64,000 bases of DNA. Source: Sternotherus odoratus (Eukaryota > Chordata > Testudines > Kinosternidae). The stretch lies in NCBI GenBank assembly GCA_032164245.1, contig JAVMKO010000001.1, positions 17,087,603 through 17,151,602 on the forward strand, written 5' to 3'. How positions within the stretch are numbered: position 1 is the first letter of the stretch; each line of letters opens with the position of its first letter. The notes below the pieces were generated by a model that was given only the letters and a program-made list of their open reading frames with translations, ran no database searches and had not been told where the DNA came from. The position numbers were made by a program, and so were the translations under genes. Positions 1-12,045 of this stretch are shown one piece after another.

Positions 1-1674
1 TTACTTTGTTGTGAATAATTAAGTCATTTTTCCTTTGTACGTATTCTGCATTTTTTGATCTAAATTTCATATCTCCTAATGTTTCAGCTGGCTAAAGCAG
101 AAGCAGTGACAGTCAGGTATTACCTTCCCGTCCTTCTCTAAATGGAGATGGAAGAGTGGATGGACCAAACTTCTGGGCAGCCCTGAATGCAGGAAGTTTC
201 CTGCTTCAACTAGATAGGAAATGTTGGGGCTCAATGTGGGACAGTCCTGCAAAACCCGGGATAGTTAGGAGATATGAAATGTGTTATTCACAGAAAAGAT
301 ACCTTGCTTTTTCTTATCCAGAAATATATAGGGAGAGCTGTATTTAGTAGAGATTGTCATTAGACTTATGCTGTATCCTCATAATATGATCTACCCTTTC
401 AGTAATCCATATGATGAAAATATAATATCTTTGCACATACATGAATATTTAGATGGTCGTTTATTAATTCAGATCTGGTTTTCTACTGTTATCTTTGTAA
501 AGAGTTGCAGATATGTTGTGTTTTGAATGAACAGTGTTTATTTCACTATGATATCTCATATGGATTCTTCCTGGAACATTTTTTTTTCATCTGGGGAGTG
601 ATGAGTTATTACAAGAGTATTATCTCGTGGACGGTGACTATTTACAAAGTGAGCTATCCAATGTGGTATCCTAAATTCCTAAGTTATCTACTCCTTAATT
701 CTGTGCTGCTTATCTTCCATTTATATCTACATATCTTTAATTTAATAGTTGCTTCTGGTATCCCTTTGGAACCTGAGAATATAACCTGTATAATGCTTCT
801 ACTTATGTGGCATGTAGAGTTCCTCTATCTTCCTCCCTCTCTCCATGCAGTAGAATTGTGATATTTAAAAAATTCCCTGTATTAAGAGGAAGTGGAATAA
901 CAGAAAGATTTAGCTCTAATTTCAGAAATATGGATTTTAAATATATCATGTTCCTGGTGATTAAGCATATGGGGATACCGATAGCTAAAACCAATCTTTC
1001 CACTTGTGCATTCTTCCTGTGTTGGCACATCTTCAAATGTATTTTTCATGTACTGTTTACATTCAGGTAAAAACTCTTACCTGTTGTTGACAGATTTGTT
1101 CTGCTGTTGCCTTTGTTGCGTGTTTCTCTCTGTTTGACCTTTTTATGGCATCTGTCACACTAAGACACTCTGGAATGAGATGTGTCTCTGCATTTTGTAC
1201 AGAAGAAAAATGAACATAAAAGCCTGTTTCCTGCTACTGTGCATCATTTTCTCTTCTCTTATTTTCAGCCATACCATAGCAGTTATTCTTATTGCCTATT
1301 TTCCACCTCATAGAAAAGTTAAATGTGTGAACATCTCACTTTATTTAATTATTGAAAACTAAATCCATTTTTAAAACATTACTAGAGATGAAATTAGACG
1401 TGGAAAAGAGAAGGTGCTGATGTGAAGCTGATTGTTTTCAGGTTACAAAAATAAAAGAGTATTAAGACCAATTGTTAACATAAGTGTGTCTCTTCAATTA
1501 TATTCTGTTCACGTACTGAACTAAAAGAGAATATACCAAACTTGAAGCCAGCCATTCAGACCAACCCAGTACATGAAGTAATTTCTAAACCTTCACTGGA
1601 GTTAGAGGACTCTTTTATCTATGTAGTCATCTATTTATGTGGCTTTCATCACTGTAGTATTAAATTTCTTACAG
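1..1674. other. AT-rich region without recognised genes
   Basis: I see only short open frames with no recognisable domain, no terminal inverted repeats and no tandem array here. It looks like ordinary intergenic or intronic vertebrate DNA. Confidence 0.6.
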
Positions 1675-2314
1675 CAGTCGTTCTCAAACTTTTTCTTTTG
1701 TGGACCACTTGAAAATTGCTGAGGGTCTCAGTGGACTACTTAATGATCTTTCCAAATGTTGTTTGTACTGTTAGCTAACTGTTGTAAAGCACTTTGGATA
1801 AAAGCGCTATATAAAATAAAACCAATAATAATTAACATTTTCTACAAATAAAAGCATACAACTCACATTTTAATATCAGTAGTCTTACCTTTCTAATGCA
1901 ATGCATGTGCGCTCTCTCCCCGCTACAGCAGCCACCGAGCTGGGGTTGGGAAGGAGGGGGTCTCTCCCTGGCAGCCACACCCCGGGAACTGGGAAAAATC
2001 ACCTCTTTCTCTGGTCATCAGAGCTCTGCACATCCCAAATTACCCCCACCCTCTCTTCTCATCCCACTTCTCCCTCTCACTTCTCCCCTATTCCCTCCCC
2101 CCCAAGGCCACCACCTCACCTTTCATGTGAATCTTCTCCAGGGTCCAGGCACCTAATTAGTGGAGCTACGCCTATGCAGCTCCACTAATTAGGTAGGTGG
2201 CCCTTTATTCTTTTGTGTGTGGCCGCCCAGACACACAACATAGAGGGAACTATCCGTGGGCCCCTGAATGGAGCTTGCAGACTGCTGGCAGTCCACGGAC
2301 CACTGTTTGAGAAC
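1675..2314. mobile_element. Non-autonomous hAT-type DNA transposon (MITE-like)
   Basis: The left end reads CAGTCGTTCTCAAACTTTTT and the right end finishes with GTTTGAGAAC, its inverted counterpart. This is the CAGTGGTTCTCAAAC type of terminus seen in many vertebrate hAT elements. The last five bases (CACTG) seem to be missing on the right. The flanks TCTTACAG and TTCTTTAG look like a worn 8-bp target duplication. There is no transposase frame, so it would depend on an hAT transposase supplied in trans. The core is rich in C and T and holds a perfect 17-bp hairpin at 2151-2194. Confidence 0.75.
2151..2194. repeat. Perfect 17-bp inverted repeat (hairpin)
   Basis: The arms 2151-2167 (ACCTAATTAGTGGAGCT) and 2178-2194 are exact reverse complements around a 10-base loop. 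It lies inside the hAT-type element and may be the remnant of a smaller inserted palindromic element. Confidence 0.85.
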
Positions 2315-5088
2315 TTCTTTAGTCTGATCCTGTAGGGCAGATCACTTGGGTTTCAGGTTTGCAGGTCTGCATCCTACATCAGCATCTTGAATGGCTAGAT
2401 ATGGTGCCAAGCTACATTGTACAGATATGAACTTTCCCAGAGTTCATCAGTGTTAATATTGGGTAGCATGAGATTTTAGGTATGTGTACTTGGTATGAGT
2501 GATTTGCAGAATCAAGCCTGCTAATTCTCAGGATTTATGTACATTTTATAATCCTATTTTATTTTCATTACAGACCATGAGTTGTTGGATTGTTTATTGC
2601 TGATTTTTTTTTATTTTTGGTTTAGTTGTTCTCTCTTTTTGCTATCATTCTCATTTCCTGATTTGTTCAATCAAAAGTTCCATGGGCTTGATCACTTAGA
2701 CACTCAGATACTGTAGTCTTGAGGCCCATATATCTACCTTTATAAATAGATCCATAACCCAGTAAAGTCAGTGGATGCATCTCCATTGACTCAATTGGTT
2801 TTTGGATCAAGCCCTATACCTGGAGATACAGTATAATTTAATATAATTTTTAAGTGGTGTGGGGAATGGATTAATTTTATTTGTTTAAAATAATTAGTTC
2901 ATATATTCTATAGAATACAATGTATAAACCAAGAGTAAGGCCAGCATATCAATTGGGAGATGTTTTTAAAAATATGACAAATTGGGTTAAAAGTCATAGT
3001 GGCAAAAATAGTGTGGACTGGATATTTTGGTACTAAAAATGGAAAATATGAAGAATTTTCTTGATTGTAGAGGTTCCACCCATGCTTGTTGAGTATATAT
3101 TAGTAAACAAACAGTCTAGCTGAAATTGAATAGTACAGTGCTACTGAAAGTAAACATGCCTTCAAAAGAAAAAAATAGGAACACATTTCTATTGTTTCAG
3201 CTATCATTTCATTCTTTTATTTAGTTCTGATTTGTAATAAGCTTCTGCTGATGACTTTTAGGAGTTAAAATCCTTTTTGTGATTAATAATATAAATAATA
3301 TGCTTGTGGGTTTTTTTAAGAAAAAGAGGTACTAAAAAACATTTAAGTCAGTTGAACTGGCCACTCAGTAAAGTTATTCATGTGCATATGTGTTTGAAGG
3401 ATCAGGCCCTAGATAGCAGTCAGATACCTTAAATTCCTCAGGACACTTTAAAAATTTCTCTCTCAGCAGATTTCATTATGGAGGAAGTTTAAGTGATATT
3501 TTTTAAGTCTCCACTATGTGCTTCAGAAGAAAGGATTTTCAGACAAAATTCAGCAAGTGATGCATAAATTTACTCAATTAACTAAGAATTTTTTGAAAGA
3601 CCACTGATTTCAGTGGGACTATTTGTGTAGTAAAGTACTTCTCAAGGAGCCTACTAGCTTAGCTTTATGGTGTTAGTTGTGAATGTTTAGAGCCATTATT
3701 CAAAGTGGCCAATAGGGGGCATATAGCAAGGGTGTAAGGATCTGTGTAAACAGGAATAAAGATGGTCTTGCATTCTCCTTTACAGTTCCTTTTCAGGTTA
3801 ATGAAAAGATTCTTACTGACTTCAGTGAAATCTGAATATGAGTAAAAGTGGTCAAAATTTTGAAACCCATTGAAACTTAAATCAAAGTATTTGCCATATG
3901 CCTACTAGAATATACATTTACAATGAAGTCTTGGAGATTTAGGTTCTGATCTTCCAAAAGTCAAGAGTAACTTGACTAACATTAGTTGCCCACTTGAAAT
4001 TTTCAGCTGTATATCTCTGTATTCTGGAATTCTTAAGGGAAAATTTGTACTATATGAGAATTTTCAAAATAGATTACATTTGGAGGGCTAACAGCTCAGG
4101 GCTCCATCTTGCAAACATTCCTATGAGCACTCTTCATTCCCGTGAGCAGTCAATGGGGCTGCTTACGGGCTAGATTCCACTATCCGAAATTCTGCCACAC
4201 TGATAGCAACTTTTTCTGCAAGCAGCCCAATGGGTGTGAATGGGGCCAGTCACTAAGTAAGGTGGTATTCATTAAAAGCATGACAAAATGTGGTCCTATG
4301 TGAGTAAGGAGTACTATAGAATGGAGTAAGGGTTTATAGAATGGTGAGTAATGCCAGACAATTACTCTACATAATGTTTTTGAATGCATTGCCGTATTTC
4401 TACATATAGCTATTTGGTGCATACAAAACAAACTCTTGAAAATATATAAAGTTAAAATCTAGAGATTTTATTCACACAGGCAGGCATAATTAGGAGAAAT
4501 ATACAATGCCAAAGGATCTTTTGGATGACTGCTTAATATTGTTTTGATCGTCTCTCAAATCTGAACTGCAGTTTAATGTATTTTTGGCTCTTGTTGGAAA
4601 GATGTCACAGCATGTTTCATATAAGCAAATGCATTTATTATTAGAAAATGTTAAATTTTTAATGTGTCTGCCAATGTTATGGTAAGGAGAAGAATTCAGA
4701 ATTTTGAGAAACGATTTGAAGTGTTGGCAGCAGGAATGTGCAGTCCTAATGAATACTGTGCGGAGGACACAAAATTGGAGGCAGTCCCAGAACCGCTGAA
4801 GTTCAGGAGGTCACCCCGATGGCAAGGGATTTTGTTGGAACGGCGATGACTGTTTGTTCCTTTTTTTTAATATTCCTGCAAGATGTTGAGAGCCATTACC
4901 TTCCATTGCCCTCAGTGGTAGCTGAAGATGCATAGAACCATAGAGGATAGTTAATAGGATTAGTAGTGGTTAATCCTGAATGAAGGTTATGATCATGCTT
5001 CAGGTAGTTCTCTGTGAGGAATGGGAAGAGTCAACAGGGTAAATGGGAAAGAAGTTTGTCCCAAAGAAACTGAATGGAGAAATTTGTC
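2315..5088. other. AT-rich region without recognised genes
   Basis: About 2.8 kb with no convincing coding frame, repeat array or transposon end that I can identify. Confidence 0.55.
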
Positions 5089-5096
5089 TCTTAGAA

Positions 5097-5423
5097 CAGT
5101 GGTGGCAGCCTGCGGTCCAGACGTGGCCTGTCAGGGTCCTCTGGAGGGCTGCGAGACAGTTTGTTTAAATTGGCACGGCTGTCCGCAGCTCTCAGTGGCT
5201 GCTGTTCCCCATTCCCAGCCAATGGGAGCTGCAGGAAGCGGTGGCCAGCATGTCCCAGCAGCCTGTGCTGCTTCCCTCAGCTCCCATCGGCGAGGAACGG
5301 CGAGCCGCAGCCACTGGGAGCTGTGGGTGGCTGTGCCAGTGTAAACAAACTGTCTTGCAGTTCACCAGCGAATTACCCTGACGGACTGCGTGCAGCTTGT
5401 GGGCTGCAGGTTGCCCACCACTG
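5097..5423. mobile_element. Non-autonomous hAT-type transposon with perfect 8-bp target duplication
   Basis: The 327-bp element begins CAGTGGTGGCAGCCTG and ends with the inverted form CAGGTTGCCCACCACTG. It is flanked on both sides by an identical 8-bp duplication, TCTTAGAA (5089-5096 and 5424-5431). It has no transposase. The interior is GC-rich, unlike the AT-rich surroundings. The exact duplication suggests this is one of the younger hAT insertions in the window. Confidence 0.92.
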
Positions 5424-5623
5424 TCTTAGAACCACAACTAGCGAATGCTTCTGTAATGCCTTTGGGTCAGGGTCAAGAAGGTGAAGTAAGAATCTATATG
5501 CAGATGCCTGAGGACCAAAAGGGAAAATAGCATTGTAAAAAACTTTGATAGCGTAAGACAGACATATTTTGCAAGCATGGGTAAATAAGATGGAATATTT
5601 TTTTTCCCTTTTGTTGAAAAGTA

Positions 5624-5664
5624 GGTGCTGCTACCTCTGTCATGGTTACAGAGGTAGCAGCGCC
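5624..5664. repeat. Hairpin with 16-bp arms
   Basis: GGTGCTGCTACCTCTG at 5624-5639 pairs with CAGAGGTAGCAGCGCC at 5649-5664 around a 9-base loop. The single imperfection would be a G-U pair in RNA. No transposon termini surround it closely. Confidence 0.8.
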
Positions 5665-5758
5665 TCTGCTCTTGATCTGTCTGAGTGCACCCCCTCAGGT
5701 GTCATACATCATTCTTTTACCTTTCTTGTAGTAGAATTCCACAATTCTCCAACTCTTA

Positions 5759-5990
5759 GGGTATGTCTACATGTGGAGCTGGGGTGTAATTCCCAGTTTG
5801 AGGAGACTTACACTAGCTCTAATCAAGGTCGCATGTTAAAAATAGAGTGTAGGACAGGCTACGTCCATGACTATAGACACATACTTGGGGTAGCTTACAC
5901 CGCTTTCTCTACACTCAATTAGAGACTGTGCAAGTATGTTTCCTGGTGCTGGGAATTGCACACATCCCAACTCTAGTTGTAGACATAGTC
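5759..5990. mobile_element. Palindromic MITE, Harbinger-like termini
   Basis: The left end GGGTATGTCTACATGTGGAG is matched in inverted form by the right end, which finishes AGTTGTAGACATA. The similarity runs inward about 35 bp with mismatches, including GGGAATTGCA on the right against TGTAATTCCC on the left. TTA precedes the left end, but the last bases on the right (GTC instead of CCC) have decayed, so the target duplication cannot be confirmed. No coding capacity. Confidence 0.65.
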
Positions 5991-6153
5991 ATAGACTGGA
6001 CCAGGGCTCAAGTACCCAGTGTATCAACTATGATTACTTGGCTGGTCTGAATGGGTTTGGAACCTGCAGTTCTTCTCTTAGGAGTCTGTGACCAGCGGCA
6101 CTCAGGCTCAAAACAGCCTTCTTAAGACCAAAATATTGTTTGTTTTGCCACAG

Positions 6154-6204
6154 GAAGGAAGCGAGGGAGAGAGGGAGAGGGGGAGGGAGAGAGAGAGAGA
6201 AAAG
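6154..6204. repeat. GA-rich simple repeat
   Basis: An almost pure purine stretch of GAGG, GAGA and GGGA units about 50 bp long. It is low-complexity DNA. Confidence 0.8.
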
Positions 6205-6467
6205 GGATTTAAAACAACAAACAGCTTATAAGCATGTGTGTCTGACTTAAAAGCTAATGTTGACCTGGGCTGGTCTGAGTCTATATTCCTCCAAACAACT
6301 CCTCTGAACAATTACCACCCTCTCTTGAGAGAAAAGCCCTTTTTAATTTGCCATTACTTTTTTCTTCTCTGTTCCCAGGTTTTGTCCCTTCTGGACAGAA
6401 CTAGTTTTTCAGGTTGGCTGGGGAGGAGGTAAAATCTTCAAAGCTAATTGACCCATCTTCAGATATT

Positions 6468-6692
6468 GACACATAACATAACATAACATAAAACATAAAA
6501 CATAAAACATAAAACATAAAACATAAAACATAAAACATAAAACATCACATCACATATAACATCATATAACATATAACACATCACATATAACACATCACAT
6601 ATAACATCATATAACATATAACACATCACATATAACACATCACATATAACATCATATAACATATAACACATCACATATAACACATCACATAA
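6468..6692. repeat. ACATAA-derived minisatellite with a higher-order unit
   Basis: The array starts with ACATA steps, passes into about eight ACATAAA heptamers, then becomes a higher-order repeat of about 45 bp. That unit consists of a 14-mer ACATCACATATAAC followed by a 31-mer that begins with the same bases. The sequences at both edges (ATCTTCAGATATTGACACATA and TCTTCAGGCATTGACCCATA) resemble each other, so the array may have grown inside a short duplication. The open frame on the - strand is a by-product of the period and not a gene. Confidence 0.9.
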
Positions 6693-7618
6693 ACAAATCT
6701 TCAGGCATTGACCCATAACAATTCTCAAGTGCTTCCTGCGGGGTAGTTTATCTTGAGCCATTCTTTTGCTTTTCTGTTTGCTTTGTCTTAAGGTTCTCTA
6801 GTAACATAAAGATATGGTCATACAGTAAACATTCCAATAAATCAGATAAAAATACAGTATTGATAAATTATTTCATAGCAGCTCCAATTCTGTCACAGGA
6901 GCAAAACCTGATATCTGAGGAGAAAAATGGGAATTGTCTCTTCTGACCAGTTGCCTATGTGGTCTGGGATCCCATCTCCAAGTGTAGTTGGTGCCAGATG
7001 TTTCCAAGGAAAGTGCTTCATAACTCATCACAGACAGTTATGAAATAGTGTATCCATAGAGGAAGTTTCTTCCTCACTCTGGTTGGTTTATGGCAGGAAG
7101 GTTTATATCATTTATATATATTTATCCTGTCACATACAGCTATGAATCCTTTTGCTTTTTGGCTGTAACTTAGCCAACTTGAACACTTATAGAGACGGGG
7201 TGGGAAGCCGAGAGAAAGGTATTATGTTTGGTGATGCAAGATCATGAAAGTAAAACAAAATCCAAGTTCACCTTTTTGCTGCGTGAGGTGAGGGTCACAC
7301 AGAACAATAAACTGGGTGAATAACCCACATATAGAACTGGTTGAGATCTTATTCAAAGATTTCACAGTGAATGAGGTTCCTAAGTAAGAAGCATCATCTT
7401 TCAAGATCAGATAATTTCTGCAGTTTACAGTAGCAGGACTTAGTGAAGCATAGCAGTTTCTTAGCCATTCTTCTTGGAAATCTAACACTTTTCTGATACC
7501 TTTTTCCTAACTTTTAAAGCAAATCGGGTTACATGAAGGTACTGTTAGGTGACTTTGGCATTCAGTTCATTTTCCCAGTCAAGAGGCAAATATTCATTTT
7601 AATCTGGAAAGTTTAAAT
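6693..7618. other. No recognised genes
   Basis: Moderately AT-rich DNA. I see no transposon termini or credible coding frame. Confidence 0.5.
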
Positions 7619-7623
7619 GAGAC

Positions 7624-8386
7624 CGTCAAGGTATATTTCCCTACTCTGAACTCTAGGGTAAAGATGTGGGGACCCCGCATGAAAGAAGAAATCACCCCCC
7701 AAGCTTATTTTACCAGCTTAGGTTAAAACGTCCCCCCCAGAACATAAACTTCCCCTATGTCTTGGCTTGGAAAATGTGGCCACCACCGATTTGAGCCCCC
7801 AAAACCATGGGTTAGGGTAAATTGGAACCCCTATGGTAACACCCCTCAAATCTCCCCCCTTTACCTGGGAGAGATTCAAGAACAAAGACCACAAACCCTC
7901 ACTTTCTGTGAGTTGTGCCCGATCCAAACCAGGATCGCTCCAATGGAAACAAGCAGGCAGAATTTTAGAAGAAAGATTTTAATAAAGAAAAGAGAAAAGC
8001 ATAACTCCTTGTACAGAAATCAATAGCAAAGATAACCCCTTGCATCACATAGCATAACTCACCCCCCCCCCTTTTCCTGGAAATTCTTCCACTGCTAAAG
8101 CTAACAGCAAAAAAACACCGTGGACCAATTATCAAGTGATACAAGTCAAGTTTACAATTTACTTACTACTAAACTTGTTTTCGTTAGAAGATTATTAGGT
8201 AGATAAAGTAGAGAAATAGGTGTGGGTCCTTCCCATAGCTGGCAAACAACTCCACACGAGAGAAAATGAAACTAAACTCTTTGTCTGCCAGGTAGATTAG
8301 CAGCTCCGTTATGTCACCCCCTCTCCTGTTTCAGGTTAACCCTTTACAGGTAAAAAGCAACTCTAGGCTACTTTCTACTTATGACG
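7624..8386 (-). mobile_element. Solo LTR (endogenous retrovirus or Gypsy type), copy A
   Basis: The sequence is the reverse complement of the LTR at 18796-19561 over its whole length: the same GGGTAAAGATGTGGGGACCC segment, a T-rich polyadenylation region with ATTAAA, and the ACAGTAAACC/CCTTTACAGG end. It is flanked by GAGAC on both sides (7619-7623 and 8387-8391), a 5-bp integration duplication. Nothing internal to a provirus adjoins it, so it is a solo LTR left by LTR-LTR recombination. The terminal bases read CG...CG on the LTR strand where copy B has TG...CA, which is probably mutation. Confidence 0.85.
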
Positions 8387-8759
8387 GAGACCTTCAGAGT
8401 AGCTTGCAGGTGCTGGAACTAGGGGTGCTGACCTCTGGCTTGAAGTGGTTTCCATCGTATACAGGGTTTACAGTTTGGTTTAATGGCTCTCAACACCCCC
8501 ACTATACAAAATTGTTCCAGCACTCCTGCAATAAACAGTTTTTGTTAAGGGCATAATAAGGCCAGTGGATTTGCAGCTAAAGCAAAGTGAAGAGTTTTGA
8601 AGATTATATTAACTTAAAATTCTATCAAGCTCTCTTTTTTTCTTGCACAATCAAATGGACATTTATTAGATGGCAAAAAAATGCATTTAGAGAAGAAATG
8701 AAAATAAATTCAGAAAATTCTAGAACAGTTCTTTTCTGAATGAGTTTAATGAAATACAT

Positions 8760-9330
8760 GGAATTGTAGAAATGTAGGTCAAAATGACTTCAAGCTGTTA
8801 TCTAGTCCATCTCACTGTGCAAAGTATACCTAGACCATCCCTGACAAGTCTCTGTGTAACCTGTTCTTAAAAACCTCCAGAAATAGTGATTCCACAACCT
8901 CCCTATGTAACCTGTTCTTGTGCTTAGCTATCCTTATAGTTAGAAAAGTTTTCTTAATATCTAACCAAAATCTCCCTTGATGCAAACTAAGCCAATTACT
9001 ACTTGTCCTACCTTCGATGTGGAGAACAAACTTTTACATATTCAAAGACCATTATGTCTCCTTCAGCTTTCTCTTCTCTAGACTAAACATTTCTAGTTCT
9101 TTCAACCTTTGCTCATAGATCAAGTCTTATAATGTTTGTTTTTTTGTTGTTGCTCTCTACTGGACTCCCTTCCATTTGTTCACATCTGTCTTAATATATG
9201 TTGCCTGAAACTGGACACAACAGAGGCCTCACTAGGGCTGAGTAGAGAAGAACAATTACCTTCCTGTCTTAAACTGGTCTTAAATATGACAGTCCTGTTA
9301 ATACAAAAAAAGTCTACAACTGATTAAATT
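8760..9330 (-). mobile_element. CR1 LINE 3' fragment (reverse orientation)
   Basis: Read on the + strand, the order of phrases is that of a reversed sauropsid CR1 3' region: TATCTAGTCCATCTCACTG, then TTAAAAACCTCCAGAAATAG, GATTCCACAACCTCCCTATG, TCTTCTCTAGACTAAACA, and CTGGACACAACAGAGGCCTC with ACTAGGGCTGAGTAGAG. It is 5'-truncated and full of small changes, so it is an old, dead copy. The family call rests on remembered CR1 consensus features. Confidence 0.8.
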
Positions 9331-10119
9331 TTGAACATTCGTAATCACTGCAACCTTTACTTTTGAGATTACATTGTTCTCATTAGTGGCTTTAAAATAA
9401 GAGGTGGGTCTTTTTGCCGTCTAGCCTAAAATGAAAATGACTCAATATGCATTTTCATTTGCTGGTTGCAGAAAATATAGATTGTCAAATGAGTCCCATC
9501 TACAGTGTCAAACTATGTATAGCAAAAAAACCCAACAGTGTTCTGTTTGTGAATCAGAGATTTTGCTCAAACAGGTCGTTGAATTGATAAGTGTATGAAG
9601 ATGTTTCTTTGCTGCTTGGTCTCTCCTAGATCAAGAAAAGTGAAATTACCTGATACTTTGCAATAACAGTTGTCTATTGAACTGGCGATTGGCAAACCTC
9701 CATTTATTTCATCTATAAAAGTACTTTGAACATTTGTAGCACATTCTGTTCCACTATCTAGCATAACTGAAGCAATAAAAACATAGACAAAAACAATGCA
9801 AGATGGTGAAGAAGTAGAGAATGATTGTGTTAATTGAAGAACATAGCAGTGGCCATTTTAATACATTTTATTTAGCTTTCTTCCCTAACAGACGTGTTAA
9901 GGATAATAAGGGTTGTTTTTTTTACTTGTATTACATCCTGAATTGCTTCATAACAGCACAATATGAAATACATGATATTGGTAATGTAAACAAAAGTTTA
10001 AAACCATGCACTAAATGATACTACAAAGTTCCACAAATTCCATGTACTTCTGTCATTGAGTCTTTCTGGGCCCATTATTAAAAAGACAGGAGGGTATTAT
10101 GCTCAGTATAATGGGCTGA
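9331..10119. other. No recognised genes
   Basis: AT-rich; no repeat or coding frame I can support. Confidence 0.5.
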
Positions 10120-10245
10120 ACCAGGAGATCTGGTTTCAATTTGTGGCCCTGCTAGACTTTTTGTGTGATTTTTGAGCCCAAATCACTTCATTGCTCTGCC
10201 TCAGTTTCTCATCTTTACAGAGAGTGTAATAAGACGTTTTTCTCA
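10120..10245 (+). mobile_element. MIR-like SINE fragment
   Basis: It contains AACCAGGAGATCTGGTTTCAA, a degenerate GTGTGATTTTTGAGCC part, then GCCTCAGTTTCTCATCTTTA. This is the conserved core and tail order of MIR/CORE-SINE elements. It is old and diverged. Confidence 0.75.
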
Positions 10246-11924
10246 CATTTTTTGTCTGTCTTGTCCAATTAGATTGCTATTAGATAATAGGAGCCTCTTG
10301 GATTAACAGTACATTGATTAGTGTGTAAAGATATACAAACATGATTTTTCCTATATATCATTTGGTTTTCACAGCTGTACTTATTAATTTTAAACCTTCT
10401 TTTTGATACTCTTCTAGTGTAAATATAGGTTGTATAGATGATGGTGCTTTATATTTTAGATAGTCATATGAATCCATTTAGCTTCCCAGTGCTCAGCGAG
10501 CTATTACCACTCTGAGTCAAACTTCTTTGAACATTAATGCAGTTGTTCCTGTAAGCATTATGATGATGACTTTTTTTTCTGCACGGAATCACTTGACACT
10601 ATTATATCTGTCATATTTGATAAAAATACACACCTCCTCAGCTTTATTGATATGTAGAAATTGTCAAATTTAGCATCATTGTTTATCTGAGACCATGTTG
10701 GTTTACCATGCAAGGACTTAATCCTTCAGGAAGTAAAATTCAATGTGTTTTTCATTACTTCTGGCAATATGTATTGTAGTATTAATAATACCTAATTGAA
10801 ATTTCCGTCAAATGTTCTGGGGTTGCCTGAGAAATGTATTCCGATGCTTTATGGTCACAAGTGACTATTTATTTGTATCTGTTCTTTCATTATCTTTAAC
10901 CAAAGCTGACACTGTATAATGGGGAAAATCTCAGGTTTATTTGGACTGCCAAAGAGACTGAGATGTATTTTCTTCTAGAGCTCTAAATGCAAAATGATCC
11001 CAATAATTAAGACAGGCAGAGGAGAGAGGTGATGATTTTGAACTGTGAATAGATTTTATTGGTCCACTATGACAAATTTGTGAATTAACTATTTCTTAGC
11101 TAAAACCAATACTTAGGAAATCAGTGGGGATTTAATCACCACTAACAGAATAAGGATAATTTAATGTACCTAGTTATTAATAACGTATAATTACAGCTAT
11201 GGTGAGGAGGTGCTGTTCCCATCTGGATCAAGTTTGGGCTATATGGTTCAGTTTCAAGACTTGAATCAGGAGTTAGAAATCAGATTTGCAATATGAATTG
11301 GAGATAAGGGTTACAGCCATTAAATCTTATATACTACTCTCAATGGTGACTCCAGAAGGTGGAAGTCTAAAACGGATCAGGTATTCTCATGAGATTTCAG
11401 CTGCATCTAGTGGTATTGCAGCTTCCCAATAGAAACCTATATTTCGCTTATTGCTTAAAAGAGAGCAACTATAGGGATTCTGAGAGACCACTTCTCTTCT
11501 GGAGAGGTCACCATTAAGAATGACAGAGTACCTCAGAATCCATGTTAACTCAATCATTTTACCTGCCTGCTGAGACTGCCAGTTAGTGTAAATTGTGATG
11601 GTCCTTTACACACATCAGCAAGCAACTAGATTCAGACACCACATTATTTTTTTGCATAGGCAACCAATTGGCTATCTGATGGTGATGTAGAGATGAAAAG
11701 CTATATATTCCCCATTACAATCCTCTTCTGAGACCTTAATAAAAAAACCAGAATAAGACCCAAATTCTGCTCTCATTTAAATCGGTATAGATTTGGAGTA
11801 TCTTCACTGACTTTAGTGGAATGATACCTGCTATATGTAGGCATAATTGAGAATTTAGCCTTATAGAATTTGATTTGATTCTTATCTAAATGGCTTCCTC
11901 GGAGTTCATAATAATTCATAACAT
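10246..11924. other. No recognised genes
   Basis: About 1.7 kb of AT-rich DNA; I see no gene, array or element ends. Confidence 0.5.
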
Positions 11925-12045
11925 TCAGCATAAAGCGTGGAATAAGACTCAGGAGATCTTGGTTCTATCCCCAGCTCTGTCCCTGACCCACTGTGTGACC
12001 TTAAATGAGTCACTTAATCTGTTGTTCTTTTGTGTGTCCTTCTAC
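11925..12045 (+). mobile_element. MIR-like SINE fragment
   Basis: ACTCAGGAGATCTTGGTTCT is followed by CCCAGCTCTGTCCCTGACCC, CACTGTGTGACC and GAGTCACTTAATCTG, the diagnostic MIR core order. No intact polymerase III promoter is evident. Confidence 0.8.

Noticed and set aside
6459..6761. 100-aa frame on the - strand rich in Tyr, Val, Met and Cys
   Set aside because: It is the translation of the ACATAA minisatellite and has no protein character beyond the repeat.
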